Source: Coemansia sp. RSA 922
Lineage: Eukaryota > Kickxellomycota > Kickxellomycetes > Kickxellales > Kickxellaceae
DNA: 20,179 nt
Direction of reading: 5' to 3'
Assembly (NCBI GenBank): GCA_027577415.1
Contig: JANBQS010000358.1
Coordinates: 1-20,179, forward strand
Shown: piece by piece, positions 7,559 through 16,960 of the stretch
Numbering within the stretch: the stretch's first letter is position 1
Layout of the letters: each line of letters starts with the position of its first letter
Made by a program: the position numbers and the translations under genes
The notes under the pieces: model-generated
What the model saw: only the letters and a program-made list of their open reading frames with translations
Databases searched by the model: none
Told to the model about the DNA's origin: nothing

Positions 7559-8422
7559 GTTCAGAGACACTTCAAGGAGTATATAAATATGAAAAGTATA
7601 GTCAAGTTGAGTCAAGCTGGAGGCAAAGAACCGATGCTTAGGGTGAGGTTTTTGGAATCTGGTAGAATCCGCCGATCTAATCGTAATCCGCAGATAATTA
7701 TCAGCGACAGCTGGCTCCGCGTGACGATAGGCGTTCATTTCTGTCGATTGCCGAGTATATTTCGATGATGTAACATCGCTGTCAATAGTAATAGCGGCGC
7801 AGACATTTAACGAGCCACAGTGGCGGGCAATTCGTGTGGCGCATAGCCGACTCACTGGCACATTACCTACGCCAAGAAGCTAGAATATCATTTACAAGAC
7901 ATTCTGTAAACCGTGCCTATGTATGCCAATGTTGGCTAGCCAAGCAGTGCAAGATACGAATTCCGTCTAAATTATGCTGCTTCCATTCAACAACTTGAGC
8001 GCATATACGGCAGGGAGAAAGTACTCGACGTGCATGGCATTGCCTACGCTGTCTTTAAATAACTCGCACCTTTTCAGGGATCTTTGTCGCCGGGCCACGG
8101 GCTTGGCTGGCTTTGGGGCGCTGAAAGGATTGCCAAAAAGCAGCCTTTACTGCCATCGCTTTTTGTGGAGGAGCAGTGCGGTTGTTCAACACTATACGAC
8201 AAGTGTGGTCTTTGTCTTCTTTGAAATTTATTTTTTGCGACTACTTTGTAATACGCAAAACTAGTCGCGACTCTCTTGCCTCTCTTTTACTTCATTTTCC
8301 ATCCATTCTTTTTATTTTTTCATTATCACACTCACTATCGCTCTCCTGCCCGCCACACAGCCCTTGACGCATATCTTCGCTCGAATAGCCTGAGCTACGC
8401 AGGCAAGAGTATATCCTCGACC
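7559..8422. promoter_or_regulatory. Divergent promoter region between TRAP1 and SYG1
   Basis: This 864-bp gap lies between two divergently read start codons. An AT-rich, TATA-like element (gtatataaatatg, about 7579-7591) is only some 20-30 bp upstream of the TRAP1 ATG, too close to be a normal TATA box for that start. On the SYG1 side, 8270-8352 is strongly pyrimidine-rich and reads as a leader. Open frames here, such as 7974-8264 (+) and 7283-7768 (+), have no recognisable content. I see no clear heat-shock element or PHO-type site. Confidence 0.5.
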
Positions 8423-11357
8423 ATGAAGTTTGGAAAGTACCTCGAGGCGGAGCAAGTCCCCGAGTGGGCAAAGATGTACGTGGACTACGACGGACTGAAG
8501 CAGATTATAAAGACGATTGCAGCGGCCATTGAAAAGCACGGGCCAGCTCCGACCGAAGAGCGACTATCTCTTCTCAGGCGTGCCTCAACGTACTTGGGGT
8601 ACGACAGTCTTGCAATTGGCAGCCCGACGACAGCTGCCGGCGTGGAGGGCATTTCTACCGCCCCCGGGCAGCCACCCAGCACTGGTGGGAACGCCGCGGT
8701 CTCGGCCTCAGCCTCCGGTTCTAAACAGGCTTTGCAAGGGGCATCAGCAGACCGGGGTGGACACTGTTCTCGCGCCAACTGCGTGAAGTGCAGCCATTTC
8801 CACAGCATTGTATCGGCATCGCCTCAGATAGCAATGAACATGTCGGCGGGGAACACAGGCAAGGTATCGGCCACACCGCTTGAGCTGGCACATGGAGCCA
8901 ATATCAAAATACCGCTGTCCGCACAAGACTCGTTTACCGAGAGCATCAGACAGCGCAGAGCACCAATCTCCACCGACTGTATATCCGCAGGTAAGTTACA
9001 TTGTATCCGTTTGCGTGTATTTGTCAGAAGATGAAAATGCTGCACTGGACCTGGCATGTCTTTTGTTCGCCAGACGTTTTCCATGCACGTCCCTGCTGCC
9101 TGAAATGCACGTACCTGTGCCCGTTTCACATTTTTTTTGGCAGCTGTCTCCTTTTGTTTCTATTTGGAAGCGTTGATGGGCCACGCTGAACTCCATTGTA
9201 CTCACTGTTGCATTGGCAATTGTGAATAGATGGCAGAGGGGCGTGCATTATCTTGCTCAATACCTATAGGCCTGTATGGCGTCGGTTGTCATATTTGAAG
9301 ATATAATCAGGGCTGAGTGCTAGTAAGATGGAAGATATTTAGGCCATCACTTGCCGCACGTGCACATATGCTATCTCACCATCAATCGGCCATATCGATG
9401 GACCTTTATATCTAATTACAACTATTTATCTTTTTTTTTTTTTTTTGCAATCGCTGTAGATGACTTTAAAAAGCAGTTGGATCTGCGACTGCCCGAAGAG
9501 CAGGACTTTTTCGAGCAGATGGAGCAGGAGCTTATAAAGGTGAACGACTTTTACAGACAAAAGCAAATGCTGTTCAGCATGCGGTTGGAAAACATTCGCA
9601 AGCAGCAGCGGATTTACGACGAAATGCTCGGCGAAGAACTCGAGGCCGCCACGCTGCGTGCCAGGCCGCCGCCAGGCAAGAGATCGATGAGCCAGCTCGT
9701 AGATAGGAACCACGGCACCAATAACCCGCTGCTTAGCTCGGGGCCGAGTGCTCAGCTGCGTGTTGCGCGTGGCAAGATTAAGCTTGCAATGCTCGAGGTG
9801 TATCGAGGCATGGACATGCTCAAAAACTACCGTATTCTCTGCTACACGGCGTTCATCAAGGCGCTGAAAAAGTATCAAAAAACTGCTCGGTGGTGCGATG
9901 GCACGGACTTTTTCCTACACAAGGTCGACAACTGCTACATGGCCACGTCCGACTTGCTCAATGGCCTATCGGCTCAGGTTGAGACCATGTATGTTAACCG
10001 GTACGCAGGCGGGTCCCGGTCCAAGGGTATGAGCAAGCTCCGCGTCAACACGAACAGCTCGAGCACTAGCCACCAGGGCAGCATTTTCCGAAGCGGCTTG
10101 ATGCTGGGTGTGTCGCTGCCGCTTATAGTCAGGGCGATATACGAGGCCAACCTGCTGTCGAACGAGCAGCGCGTCCCGTACCATCGCCAGCTGCTGCAGA
10201 TATATGGCAGCATATTCCTTGTGCTAATATTTCTGCTCCTCTTTTCGATCAACATCATGGCGTGGACCCAAGCGCACATCAACTATCGGTTCATCTTTGA
10301 GGTAGATCCGCGCGACTATCTCAACTCGTGGCAGTTTCTGGAGATGTCTTCGTTCTTGTTTACCATTGCCAGCATCGTCCTGTGGGCCAACTTTGCGCTC
10401 CACATTGACCACCACTCGTATATATGCGTGTACGTGTTGCTGGGGCTGATTCTGGGGCTATTCTTAATGCCAGTCAAGGCGTTCTACTGGTCATCTCGTC
10501 GCTGGCTGATAAAATCATTGTGGCGAATCTTGTTCTCGGGACTCCACAGAGTCGAGTTCCGCGACTTTTTCCTAGGTGACGAGCTGTGCAGCCTGACGTA
10601 CACGTTTTCGATGGTTTTGCTGCTGGGCTGCGCTAGCGCCAACAACTGGACAAACCTGGACGACGTGTGTAATACGACGCAGTGGTGGTCGAACGCAGCC
10701 TTCCTCATGGTGCCCAACACGTTCCGACTGCTGCAGTGCATCCGCCGTTATGTAGACAGCGGCGATGCATTCCCGCACTTGGCGAACGGCGCAAAGTACT
10801 CGTCGACCATTGCCACTATCTGGCTCGCATCGGCTAATCGCATTGTAGGCGGCACTCCGTGGAGGTCAGTGTGGGTGGCCAGCGCCATTGCCAACTCGTG
10901 CTTCACGTCGCTGTGGGATCTATTGATGGATTGGGGCCTATTCGAGTCCCGTACCAAGCACCGCTTCTTAAGATCGGAGCTAAAGTTTGAGCGCACTTGG
11001 CTGTACTATGCGGCTATTGTGACTGACGTTATCTTGCGGTTCGTGTGGATCACTCAGATTTCGCCTAGCTTCTTCTCATTTGGCCACGCTGTCCATTCAG
11101 CGACAGTCGCATATATTGCAGCAGTGCTGGAAGTGGTGCGGCGGTTCTTGTGGAACTTTTTGCGAGTTGAAAACGAGCATGTCAGCAACTGTGGTCAATT
11201 CCGTGCGACTACAGATATTCCGCTGCCATTTAACTCTCCGACAGTTCAGTCCTTAGATGGCGAGCAGACTCACAATGAGTTTGAACACGACTACGCTTCA
11301 GTCGCCGTGGGCTCGCCGACATCTCCGCGCGCAGCATTTATACCCGATTCTCCGTAG
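8423..11357 (+). CDS. SYG1: SPX-EXS membrane protein, Syg1/XPR1 family phosphate exporter
   Basis: Two exons (8423-8990 and 9460-11357) join in phase 1 to give 821 residues. The protein belongs to the Syg1/XPR1 family, whose animal member exports phosphate and whose SPX domain senses inositol pyrophosphates. The SPX domain is split. Its first helices are residues 1-40 (MKFGKYLEAEQVPEWAKMYV, YDGLKQIIK). A low-complexity insert of about 150 residues follows, then DDFKKQLDLRLPEEQDFFEQ from residue 190, and the Lys/Tyr-rich helix KNYRILCYTAFIKALKKYQK that carries the ligand-binding surface. Several membrane helices follow (for example SIFLVLIFLLLFSINIMAW and YICVYVLLGLILGLFLM). The EXS domain occupies roughly 550-770, with FRDFFLGDELCSLTYTF, RLLQCIRRYVDSGDAFPHLA and NSCFTSLWDLLMDWGL. 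The ATG opens the canonical SPX start. The gene ends 88 bp from convergent SLX1. Confidence 0.93.
8991..9459 (+). other. Intron of SYG1 (469 nt)
   Basis: The donor is GCAG|GTAAGT at 8991 and the acceptor is GCTGTAG at 9457-9459, preceded by an 18-base T run with a possible CTAAT branch site at 9412-9416. Splicing joins G (8990) with AT (9460-9461) to form the Asp of DDFKKQL and restores the SPX domain exactly. It is several times longer than the other two introns here. The interior holds nothing recognisable. Confidence 0.9.
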
Positions 11358-11445
11358 ATAATATTGTCAGTAAATAAGTATATAAATATAATATTTAAGG
11401 TCGATTAGTGCTGATGTTTGATGACGTTAAAATATTGTCAATGCA
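11358..11445. other. Convergent 3' spacer of SYG1 and SLX1
   Basis: Only 88 bp separate the two stop codons. The SYG1 side is very AT-rich (gtaaataagtatataaat), typical of a fungal 3' end. Both 3' untranslated regions probably overlap. Confidence 0.5.
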
Positions 11446-12313
11446 TCACTTGGGCAAAGCAAAGGCCCTGACTGCTTGCCCCCAAGTGAACTGGTATTGA
11501 CACTGGATACAATTCGCTGTGGTAGGCAGAAGCTTGTCGCTGGCATTGCTATTGCTGTCACTAGCTATTCGGTTCGCCAAGCAAGAGAGATGCCAAGTGG
11601 CAGAGCATGCACCACACGCTCCCCAGGGTCTTTTTTCCGTTAGAGCCTCGCTGCATACGCCGCACATCTCGCCCTCTGCAGGAAGTCCAAGATACGCAAT
11701 ATTCGACATTGCCTGCTCGAAAGTGCGTGTAATCTCACTATTGGTAATGACGATATGTTTAGGTACGTTGTGTTTGAGCGCTCTGCTTTGGACATCCAAG
11801 TGTAGCTGAGGAGCTTCACACGTAATCTCGAGCGGCCAGAACTTGAATGGCGGCAATGTTAGCATTATGCACAAAGCAACTAGTTTTGTTTCCAGTCGCT
11901 TTTGAGATGGCCCGTAAAGCGCACGCTTATCTTCAAACGGTACGGCGGCAAAGGACGAGTGTCGAGACATGTGAGGGTTCTGCCAGGCCCACTCAAACTG
12001 CAAGGCTGCGGCCTTGCTGGGAAACCCATGGACGATCAGTAACATTTCCCTACACAAGCAATTTGTATTGTTGCTCAGTATAAATGCATATTCAATATAG
12101 ACATCGATTTAGCCTCTGTATTTACCATGGTCGGCGCGTGCGCGTTGCTGCTGCGCCTGCTGTAATCTCGCCGTTGTGCTGTCTCAGGCGGCGGACAGGG
12201 TTAGGCGTCGACCCGACATAGACATAGTCGCGGGTTCCTGGTTTTAGTGAGCGCAGCAAGTAGCAGCAGTAGAAGGGGGCTGGCGAGTCGCTCAGCGACA
12301 AGAACTCCGCCAT
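11446..12313 (-). CDS. SLX1: Structure-specific endonuclease subunit SLX1 (GIY-YIG nuclease)
   Basis: Two exons on the minus strand (12313-12126 and 12049-11446) join in phase 2 to give 263 residues. Slx1 is the nuclease subunit that, bound to Slx4, cuts branched DNA such as Holliday junctions, 5' flaps and stalled forks in the nucleus. The GIY-YIG domain starts at residue 14 (FYCCYLLRS), continues with [20 protein letters not shown], where the Tyr residues and the Arg pair are catalytic, and after splicing with [18 protein letters not shown] and [11 protein letters not shown], which carries the metal-binding Glu. The C-terminal zinc-binding RING/PHD-like domain is [20 protein letters not shown]...WHLSC...CIQC. 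The length is normal for the family. The gene is divergent from KGD1 and convergent with SYG1. Confidence 0.92.
12050..12125 (-). other. Intron of SLX1 (76 nt)
   Basis: On the minus strand the donor is CCATG|GTAAAT at 12125 and the acceptor is TTGTGTAG ending at 12050. Splicing forms P-W-E-M-L-L, matching the conserved block of Slx1 exactly. A possible branch site (atactgagc) lies about 30 nt before the acceptor. Without splicing, the frame stops directly after RRPW. Confidence 0.92.
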
Positions 12314-12719
12314 GTGTGGTCAATGCGTGGTGCAGAAAAATGCTGATGAGGTGACGATAAGGCAGACTAACGGCAGGCTACAGGGACAAAAGATTGACAC
12401 TCAGAAACGGCTTGCTTAGCCTCAGCGCGCCCCAAAGCGAGAATCATGGGCGTTGGAAAGTCCCACCTTTCCCTGCGTCCTTTACTCGGCTAACTGGTTG
12501 GCTCGTGCAGAGTGCCTTTGCGGCAGTCCGCCTCGGTTGGGTGGAACTTGCAGCTGGCAAAAAAATTTCCCGATAAGCAGTCCACGCGCGCATACACGTC
12601 CTCTCCCCCCAAAGCACGCAACTTCCTTCATAAGCACTCCCTTTGCTATTTCTCAAATTCCTTTTTTTCCTTATTGATTTTCTTTTTCTTCTTTTTTCAT
12701 AGACGCACCTTTCACGACC
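12314..12719. promoter_or_regulatory. Divergent promoter of SLX1 and KGD1
   Basis: This is a 406-bp region between two divergent starts. The KGD1 side ends in a long pyrimidine tract (about 12648-12704, rich in CTTT and TTCTT), then acgacc before the ATG. The tract ends in tttttcatag, so a short 5'-UTR intron acceptor cannot be excluded. No TATA box is evident on either side. Confidence 0.5.
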
Positions 12720-15700
12720 ATGGCTAGCATACTACGGGCTGCTGCTGCTCGCAGCCAGGCCCTTCGCCAGCGCACTGGAGCCTCGGCGCTGTCTGCTCAT
12801 GGAGCGGCTGCGTACCCGCTGGCATCGGCGCTGTCGGCTGGAGGTCGGTTCTCTGGACTACGCACAAAGTCCACAGCTGCCACTACAACTGGCGAGCCGC
12901 ACCCAAGCGAATCGTTCTTGTCTGGCAGTGTCACGCCTTACATTGAGGACATGTACGAGGCGTACATCAAGGACCCCGAATCAGTTCACGCCAGCTGGCG
13001 CTCGTACTTTAAGAACGTTGACAACGGCATGAAGCCCGGACAGGCGTTCCAGTCGCCGCCGAATCTCATTTCGGCGACTGCAATTAACCCTGCCAGCGAC
13101 GCCGTGTCGAATCTTTCTGGTCTGCAGGGCAATCCCGAAATTGTCGACCATCTCAAGGTGCAGTTGATGGCGCGTGCCTACCAAGTGCGCGGCCACCACC
13201 TGGCCAAGCTCGACCCACTGGGCATCCAGACTCCCGAGAGGAGCGGCATCTCTGCCAACGAGCTCAGCCCGAGCTACTACGGGTTTACGGAGAAGGACAT
13301 GGACCGCAAGTTCACCCTGGGACCTGGTGTCCTGCAGAACTTTGCCAAGGCCGGCCACAAGGAGCTGACGTTGCGCGAGATCGTCAAAAAGCTCGAGAAG
13401 GTGTACTGCGGACACTTGGGCGTCGAATACACGCACATTGCTGACCGTGGGCAGTGCGACTGGATCCGCGAGCGGATCGAGGTTCCTGAGCGGTTCAGCT
13501 ACACCAAGGAGCAGAAGCTTCGCATCCTCGATCGCCTGATCTGGGGCAGCAGCTTTGAAAAGTTTGCCTCGACAAAGTGGCCTAGCCAGAAGCGCTTCGG
13601 CCTGGAGGGCTGCGAGGCGCTGATTCCTGGCATGAAGGAGCTCATCGACCACTCGGTTGACCTCGGCGTCGAGTCCATTATCATGGGCATGGCTCATCGT
13701 GGACGCCTCAACGTTCTGAGCAACGTCGTGCGCAAGCCTAACGAGTCAATCTTTTGCGAGTTTTCGGGCGAGCTGGAGCCGACCAACGAGGGATCTGGCG
13801 ACGCCAAGTACCACATGGGCATGAACTTTGACCGGCCGACGCCCAACGGCAAGCGCGTGCACCTGTCGCTGCTGGCCAACCCCTCTCACCTCGAGGCCAC
13901 CGACCCTGTTGTGCTGGGCAAGACCCGTGCCTTGCAGCTCTACACTAACGACCCCGAGCGCCACCGCACCATGCCTCTGCTGCTGCACGGCGATGCCGCA
14001 TTTGCTGCGCAGGGCGTCGTGTACGAAACCCTGGGCTTCTCCGACCTGCCAGGCTACGCTACGGGCGGCACTGTCCACGTTATTGTCAACAACCAGGTTG
14101 GCTTCACTACCGACCCGCGCTTTGCTCGCTCGACGCCGCACCCCTCAGAGATTGCAAAGTCCATTAGCGCACCAATTGTCCACGTCAACGCCGACGACGT
14201 CGAGTCGGTGGTGTTTGCGTTCTCGTTTGCGGCCGAGTGGCGGCAAAAGTTCCACAAGGACATTGTCATCGACTTGGTGGGCTACCGCCGCCACGGTCAC
14301 AACGAGGCCGACCAGCCCGCTTTCACTCAACCGCTAATGTACAAGAAGATCAAGCAGCAGCGCCCCGTTCTGGACAAGTACGTCGAGCAGCTAGTCGCCG
14401 AGGGCACGTTCACCAACGCCGAGATTGAAGAGAACAAGAAGCGCGTCTGGGACCTCCTCGACGAGTCGTACAAGAAGAGCAAGAACTACAAGCCGTCGAG
14501 CACTGAGTGGCTCTCGTCGGCATGGCCTGGATTCAAGTCGCTAGCCGAGCTAGCCACCGAGGTCACACCCGCGTACCCCACCGGTGCCAGCGACGAGATT
14601 GTCGACCACGTCGGCAAGTTCATCTCGTCGGTTCCGTCGGACTTTAGCGCTCACCCACTGTTGACCAAGATCTTCAAGACGCGCGCCGAGTCGCTGGAGA
14701 GCGGCAAGGGCATCGACTGGGCTGCCGCCGAGGCGCTTGCCTTTGGCACGCTGCTGATGGAGGGCAAGCATGTGCGCCTGAGTGGCCAGGACTGCGAGCG
14801 TGGCACGTTCTCGCACCGCCACGCTGTTCTGCACGACCAGACCAACGAGCGGCAGTACGTTCCGCTGGCCAGCATGAGCCCCACGCAGGCGCCATTCTCG
14901 GTCAGCAACTCGTCGCTGTCCGAGTACGGTGTGCTGGGCTACGAGCTGGGCTACTCCTTGGCTAACCCCAATGCGCTAGTGATGTGGGAGGCCCAGTTTG
15001 GCGACTTTGCCAACACGGCGCAGGTCATCATTGACCAGTTCATTGCTGCTGGTGAGAAGAAGTGGCTGCAGCGCACGGGCCTGACCATGCTCCTGCCCCA
15101 CGGCTTTGACGGACAGGGCTCTGAGCACTCCTCGGCGCGCCTGGAGCGTTACTTGCAGCTGTGCGACGAGCACCCGTACATCTTCCCTTCACCCGAGAAG
15201 CTGTCGCGCCAGCACCAGGACTGCAACATGCAGGTCGTGTACCCGACGACTCCTGCCAACTACTTCCACGTGCTGCGTCGCCAGATCTACCGTGACTACC
15301 GCAAGCCGCTCGTGGTCATGACGTCCAAGAAGCAGCTGCGCTTCCCGCTGTGCAAGTCTGACCTCAGCGAGATGACGGGCCACACTTTCTTCCAACGCTA
15401 CATCCCTGAGCCTCACCCGGCCGAGGGCGAGTTTACGTTGGTTGCGCCCGAGAAGATCCGCACGCATATTCTGTGCACGGGTCAGGTCTACTACACGCTG
15501 CTCCAGGCTCGCGAGCTCAACAACGTGCGCGACGTTGCCATCTCGCGCGTTGAGCAGCTGCACCCATTCCCATGGGATCTTGTCCGCGACCACGTCGAGA
15601 AGTACCCCAACTGCGAGTTTGTCTGGGCTCAAGAGGAGCCGCTCAACATGGGCTCATGGGCCCACGTCGAGCCCCGTCTGCGCACGGTCTTCAACAACAC

Positions 15701-15875
15701 CGAGAACCACTCTGGCAAGGCCATCCGCTACGCTGGCCGCGATCCCTCGGGCCCTGTCGCTACGGGCAACCACAAGCAGCACGTCTTTGAAGAGTGGGCT
15801 TTCACTTCGCAGGCCCTGTTTGGCGAGGCTCGCAAGCCCTCCGACATTGTCTCAGGTGTACCCAAGTGGGATTAG
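12720..15875 (+). CDS. KGD1: 2-oxoglutarate dehydrogenase E1 component, mitochondrial
   Basis: A single exon encodes 1051 residues, ATG at 12720 (context acgaccATGG, A at -3 and G at +4) to TAG at 15873-15875. The enzyme is the thiamine-diphosphate E1 subunit that decarboxylates 2-oxoglutarate and passes succinyl to the E2 lipoyl domain in the TCA cycle. Residues 1 to about 50 form an Arg/Ala/Ser-rich matrix-targeting presequence. The E1 N-terminal motif is SFLSGSVTPYIEDMYEAYIK (65-84). The catalytic half shows KRFGLEGCEALIPG (291-304), MGMAHRGRLNVL (322-333), HLSLLANPSHLEATDPVVLG (381-400) and the ThDP/Mg site GDAAFAAQG (424-432) with NNQVGF (457-462). The transketolase-like pyrimidine domain (LPHGFDGQGSEHSSARLERY) and the C-terminal E1 domain (EEPLNMGSWAHVEPRL) complete it. 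Third positions favour C and G much more than in RINT1 or the unknown gene, which suggests high expression. The presequence makes it slightly longer than yeast Kgd1. Confidence 0.97.
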   Translation: MASILRAAAARSQALRQRTGASALSAHGAAAYPLASALSAGGRFSGLRTKSTAATTTGEPHPSESFLSGSVTPYIEDMYEAYIKDPESVHASWRSYFKNVDNGMKPGQAFQSPPNLISATAINPASDAVSNLSGLQGNPEIVDHLKVQLMARAYQVRGHHLAKLDPLGIQTPERSGISANELSPSYYGFTEKDMDRKFTLGPGVLQNFAKAGHKELTLREIVKKLEKVYCGHLGVEYTHIADRGQCDWIRERIEVPERFSYTKEQKLRILDRLIWGSSFEKFASTKWPSQKRFGLEGCEALIPGMKELIDHSVDLGVESIIMGMAHRGRLNVLSNVVRKPNESIFCEFSGELEPTNEGSGDAKYHMGMNFDRPTPNGKRVHLSLLANPSHLEATDPVVLGKTRALQLYTNDPERHRTMPLLLHGDAAFAAQGVVYETLGFSDLPGYATGGTVHVIVNNQVGFTTDPRFARSTPHPSEIAKSISAPIVHVNADDVESVVFAFSFAAEWRQKFHKDIVIDLVGYRRHGHNEADQPAFTQPLMYKKIKQQRPVLDKYVEQLVAEGTFTNAEIEENKKRVWDLLDESYKKSKNYKPSSTEWLSSAWPGFKSLAELATEVTPAYPTGASDEIVDHVGKFISSVPSDFSAHPLLTKIFKTRAESLESGKGIDWAAAEALAFGTLLMEGKHVRLSGQDCERGTFSHRHAVLHDQTNERQYVPLASMSPTQAPFSVSNSSLSEYGVLGYELGYSLANPNALVMWEAQFGDFANTAQVIIDQFIAAGEKKWLQRTGLTMLLPHGFDGQGSEHSSARLERYLQLCDEHPYIFPSPEKLSRQHQDCNMQVVYPTTPANYFHVLRRQIYRDYRKPLVVMTSKKQLRFPLCKSDLSEMTGHTFFQRYIPEPHPAEGEFTLVAPEKIRTHILCTGQVYYTLLQARELNNVRDVAISRVEQLHPFPWDLVRDHVEKYPNCEFVWAQEEPLNMGSWAHVEPRLRTVFNNTENHSGKAIRYAGRDPSGPVATGNHKQHVFEEWAFTSQALFGEARKPSDIVSGVPKWD

Positions 15876-15952
15876 ATCTCGCAAATGAAGTATATTTTTT
15901 CAAGTTTAAACCAGTTTCAAAATTAAAACATGTCATTTACAAATGTTGCTGG
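15876..15952. other. Convergent 3' spacer of KGD1 and PI31
   Basis: 77 bp of AT-rich sequence lie between two facing stop codons. It includes the 8-bp palindrome gtttaaac near 15904-15911. The two 3' untranslated regions almost certainly overlap in antisense. Confidence 0.5.
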
Positions 15953-16960
15953 TTACATATAGTAGTTCCAGTCGCTGTTGGGTGGCTCGGCTGCATCGGG
16001 GTCTGGCTCACCACTGAATAGCCTTCCTGGACCTCCGCTACCACGAGGAGCCGGGCCTTGTCTTCCTGGGAAGCCGCCCTGAGGACGGGCGGGCCCTGGC
16101 ATCTGTCCAAAGGGTCCAATTGGATCGAAGCGAGCACCAGTCGGCACAGAGCCAGGCGGGAGTGCTTGTGGGCCGCCAAATAGCCCTGGACGACCAAAGT
16201 CGTCACCACCGCGACCGCTCTCGCCGCCCTGCCTAAACATTGGGTGGCCTGGCCCGACAACCATGCCGCCGCCCTCGCCCATGCCTCTGCCAAATGGATG
16301 GCCCAAGGGATTCAAGTCGTCACGCCCGACGCTGGCAGGGTTCAGAGGAGTGCTGTGAGTCGAGCTACCCAAGCCCTGCATGGGCGGTTGGCCCCACTCT
16401 CCTTCCTCACTCGACGGAGGGTTGGCGTGCTGCAGCCGAGTAGAAGCCGACAGTGCTTCTCTTGCAGCTTCATTGTCGATGCCTCTGACATCAGGCATCA
16501 GCTGCGAGCGAATGGCCGCAGTCATCTTTTCGATTGCGCTGTCAGTAAGCACACGACCAAGGTCTGCCGTGAGACTCTCGGGGCTTCCAACCCAGAAAGG
16601 GAACTCGGCGTCGGGTAGGACGACATGGCTAGTGGATATCTGAATGGTCTTGATACCTGAGCGCTCTGCATTGGGTCCGTCGAGTCCGACAGCCAGCATC
16701 ATTACGTTGGCGCCGAGAGCGACCCACTTGATCTCGGTGATGGCTCCAGGCTGAGCAGAGTTTGTAAACGTGGCTGCGCAGTGGGCTTGCGGAAGTCCAG
16801 GCGAGTTCCAAGCTCTTCTGTGGTCGATAAACTCGAATCCGCTGCTGAGCAGGATGGCTTGACTCAAAGCGACTACCATGTCCTCCGAGCTCAACACTCG
16901 CGCGTTGCCAAGGAGCGACTGCAGCGCTGCGGGGATGTCGTCCGAGGCAGTTGTAGACAT
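15953..16960 (-). CDS. Proteasome inhibitor/regulator PI31 (PSMF1; yeast Fub1) family
   Basis: A single exon encodes 335 residues from the ATG at 16960 to the TAA at 15955-15953. PI31 proteins bind the 20S proteasome and, depending on context, inhibit it or act as assembly or transport adaptors. Residues 1 to about 155 are a globular FP-like domain (DDIPAALQSLLGNARVLSSE, ITEIKWVALGANVMMLAVGL, FPFWVGSPESLTADLG). The rest is a Gly/Pro-rich tail with the family blocks VGRDDLNPLG (211-220), GGMVVGPGHPMF (231-242) and LPPGSVPTGARFDPIGP (267-283). The last three residues, Y-Y-M, fit the Hb-Y-X type tail of proteasome regulators. The frame is open upstream to an ATG at 17062, but that extension is a pyrimidine-tract leader, translating as Phe/Ser/Leu-rich sequence, and is rejected. 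The gene is divergent from SEC10. Confidence 0.88.
   Translation of the reverse strand: MSTTASDDIPAALQSLLGNARVLSSEDMVVALSQAILLSSGFEFIDHRRAWNSPGLPQAHCAATFTNSAQPGAITEIKWVALGANVMMLAVGLDGPNAERSGIKTIQISTSHVVLPDAEFPFWVGSPESLTADLGRVLTDSAIEKMTAAIRSQLMPDVRGIDNEAAREALSASTRLQHANPPSSEEGEWGQPPMQGLGSSTHSTPLNPASVGRDDLNPLGHPFGRGMGEGGGMVVGPGHPMFRQGGESGRGGDDFGRPGLFGGPQALPPGSVPTGARFDPIGPFGQMPGPARPQGGFPGRQGPAPRGSGGPGRLFSGEPDPDAAEPPNSDWNYYM

Noticed and set aside
7974..8264. 96-codon plus-strand frame between TRAP1 and SYG1
   Set aside because: It has no recognisable motif and lies in the promoter region just before the SYG1 leader.
9431..9446. T run as a repeat or terminator
   Set aside because: It is the polypyrimidine tract of the SYG1 intron acceptor.
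9351..9459. In-frame ATG at 9351 as start of a shorter SYG1
   Set aside because: This part is intron: it contains the T tract and acceptor, and it would lose the conserved SPX start found in exon 1.
12981..13697. 238-codon minus-strand frame inside KGD1
   Set aside because: It is opposite a highly biased, GC-rich coding sequence. Long antisense frames are expected there, and the translation has no recognisable domain.
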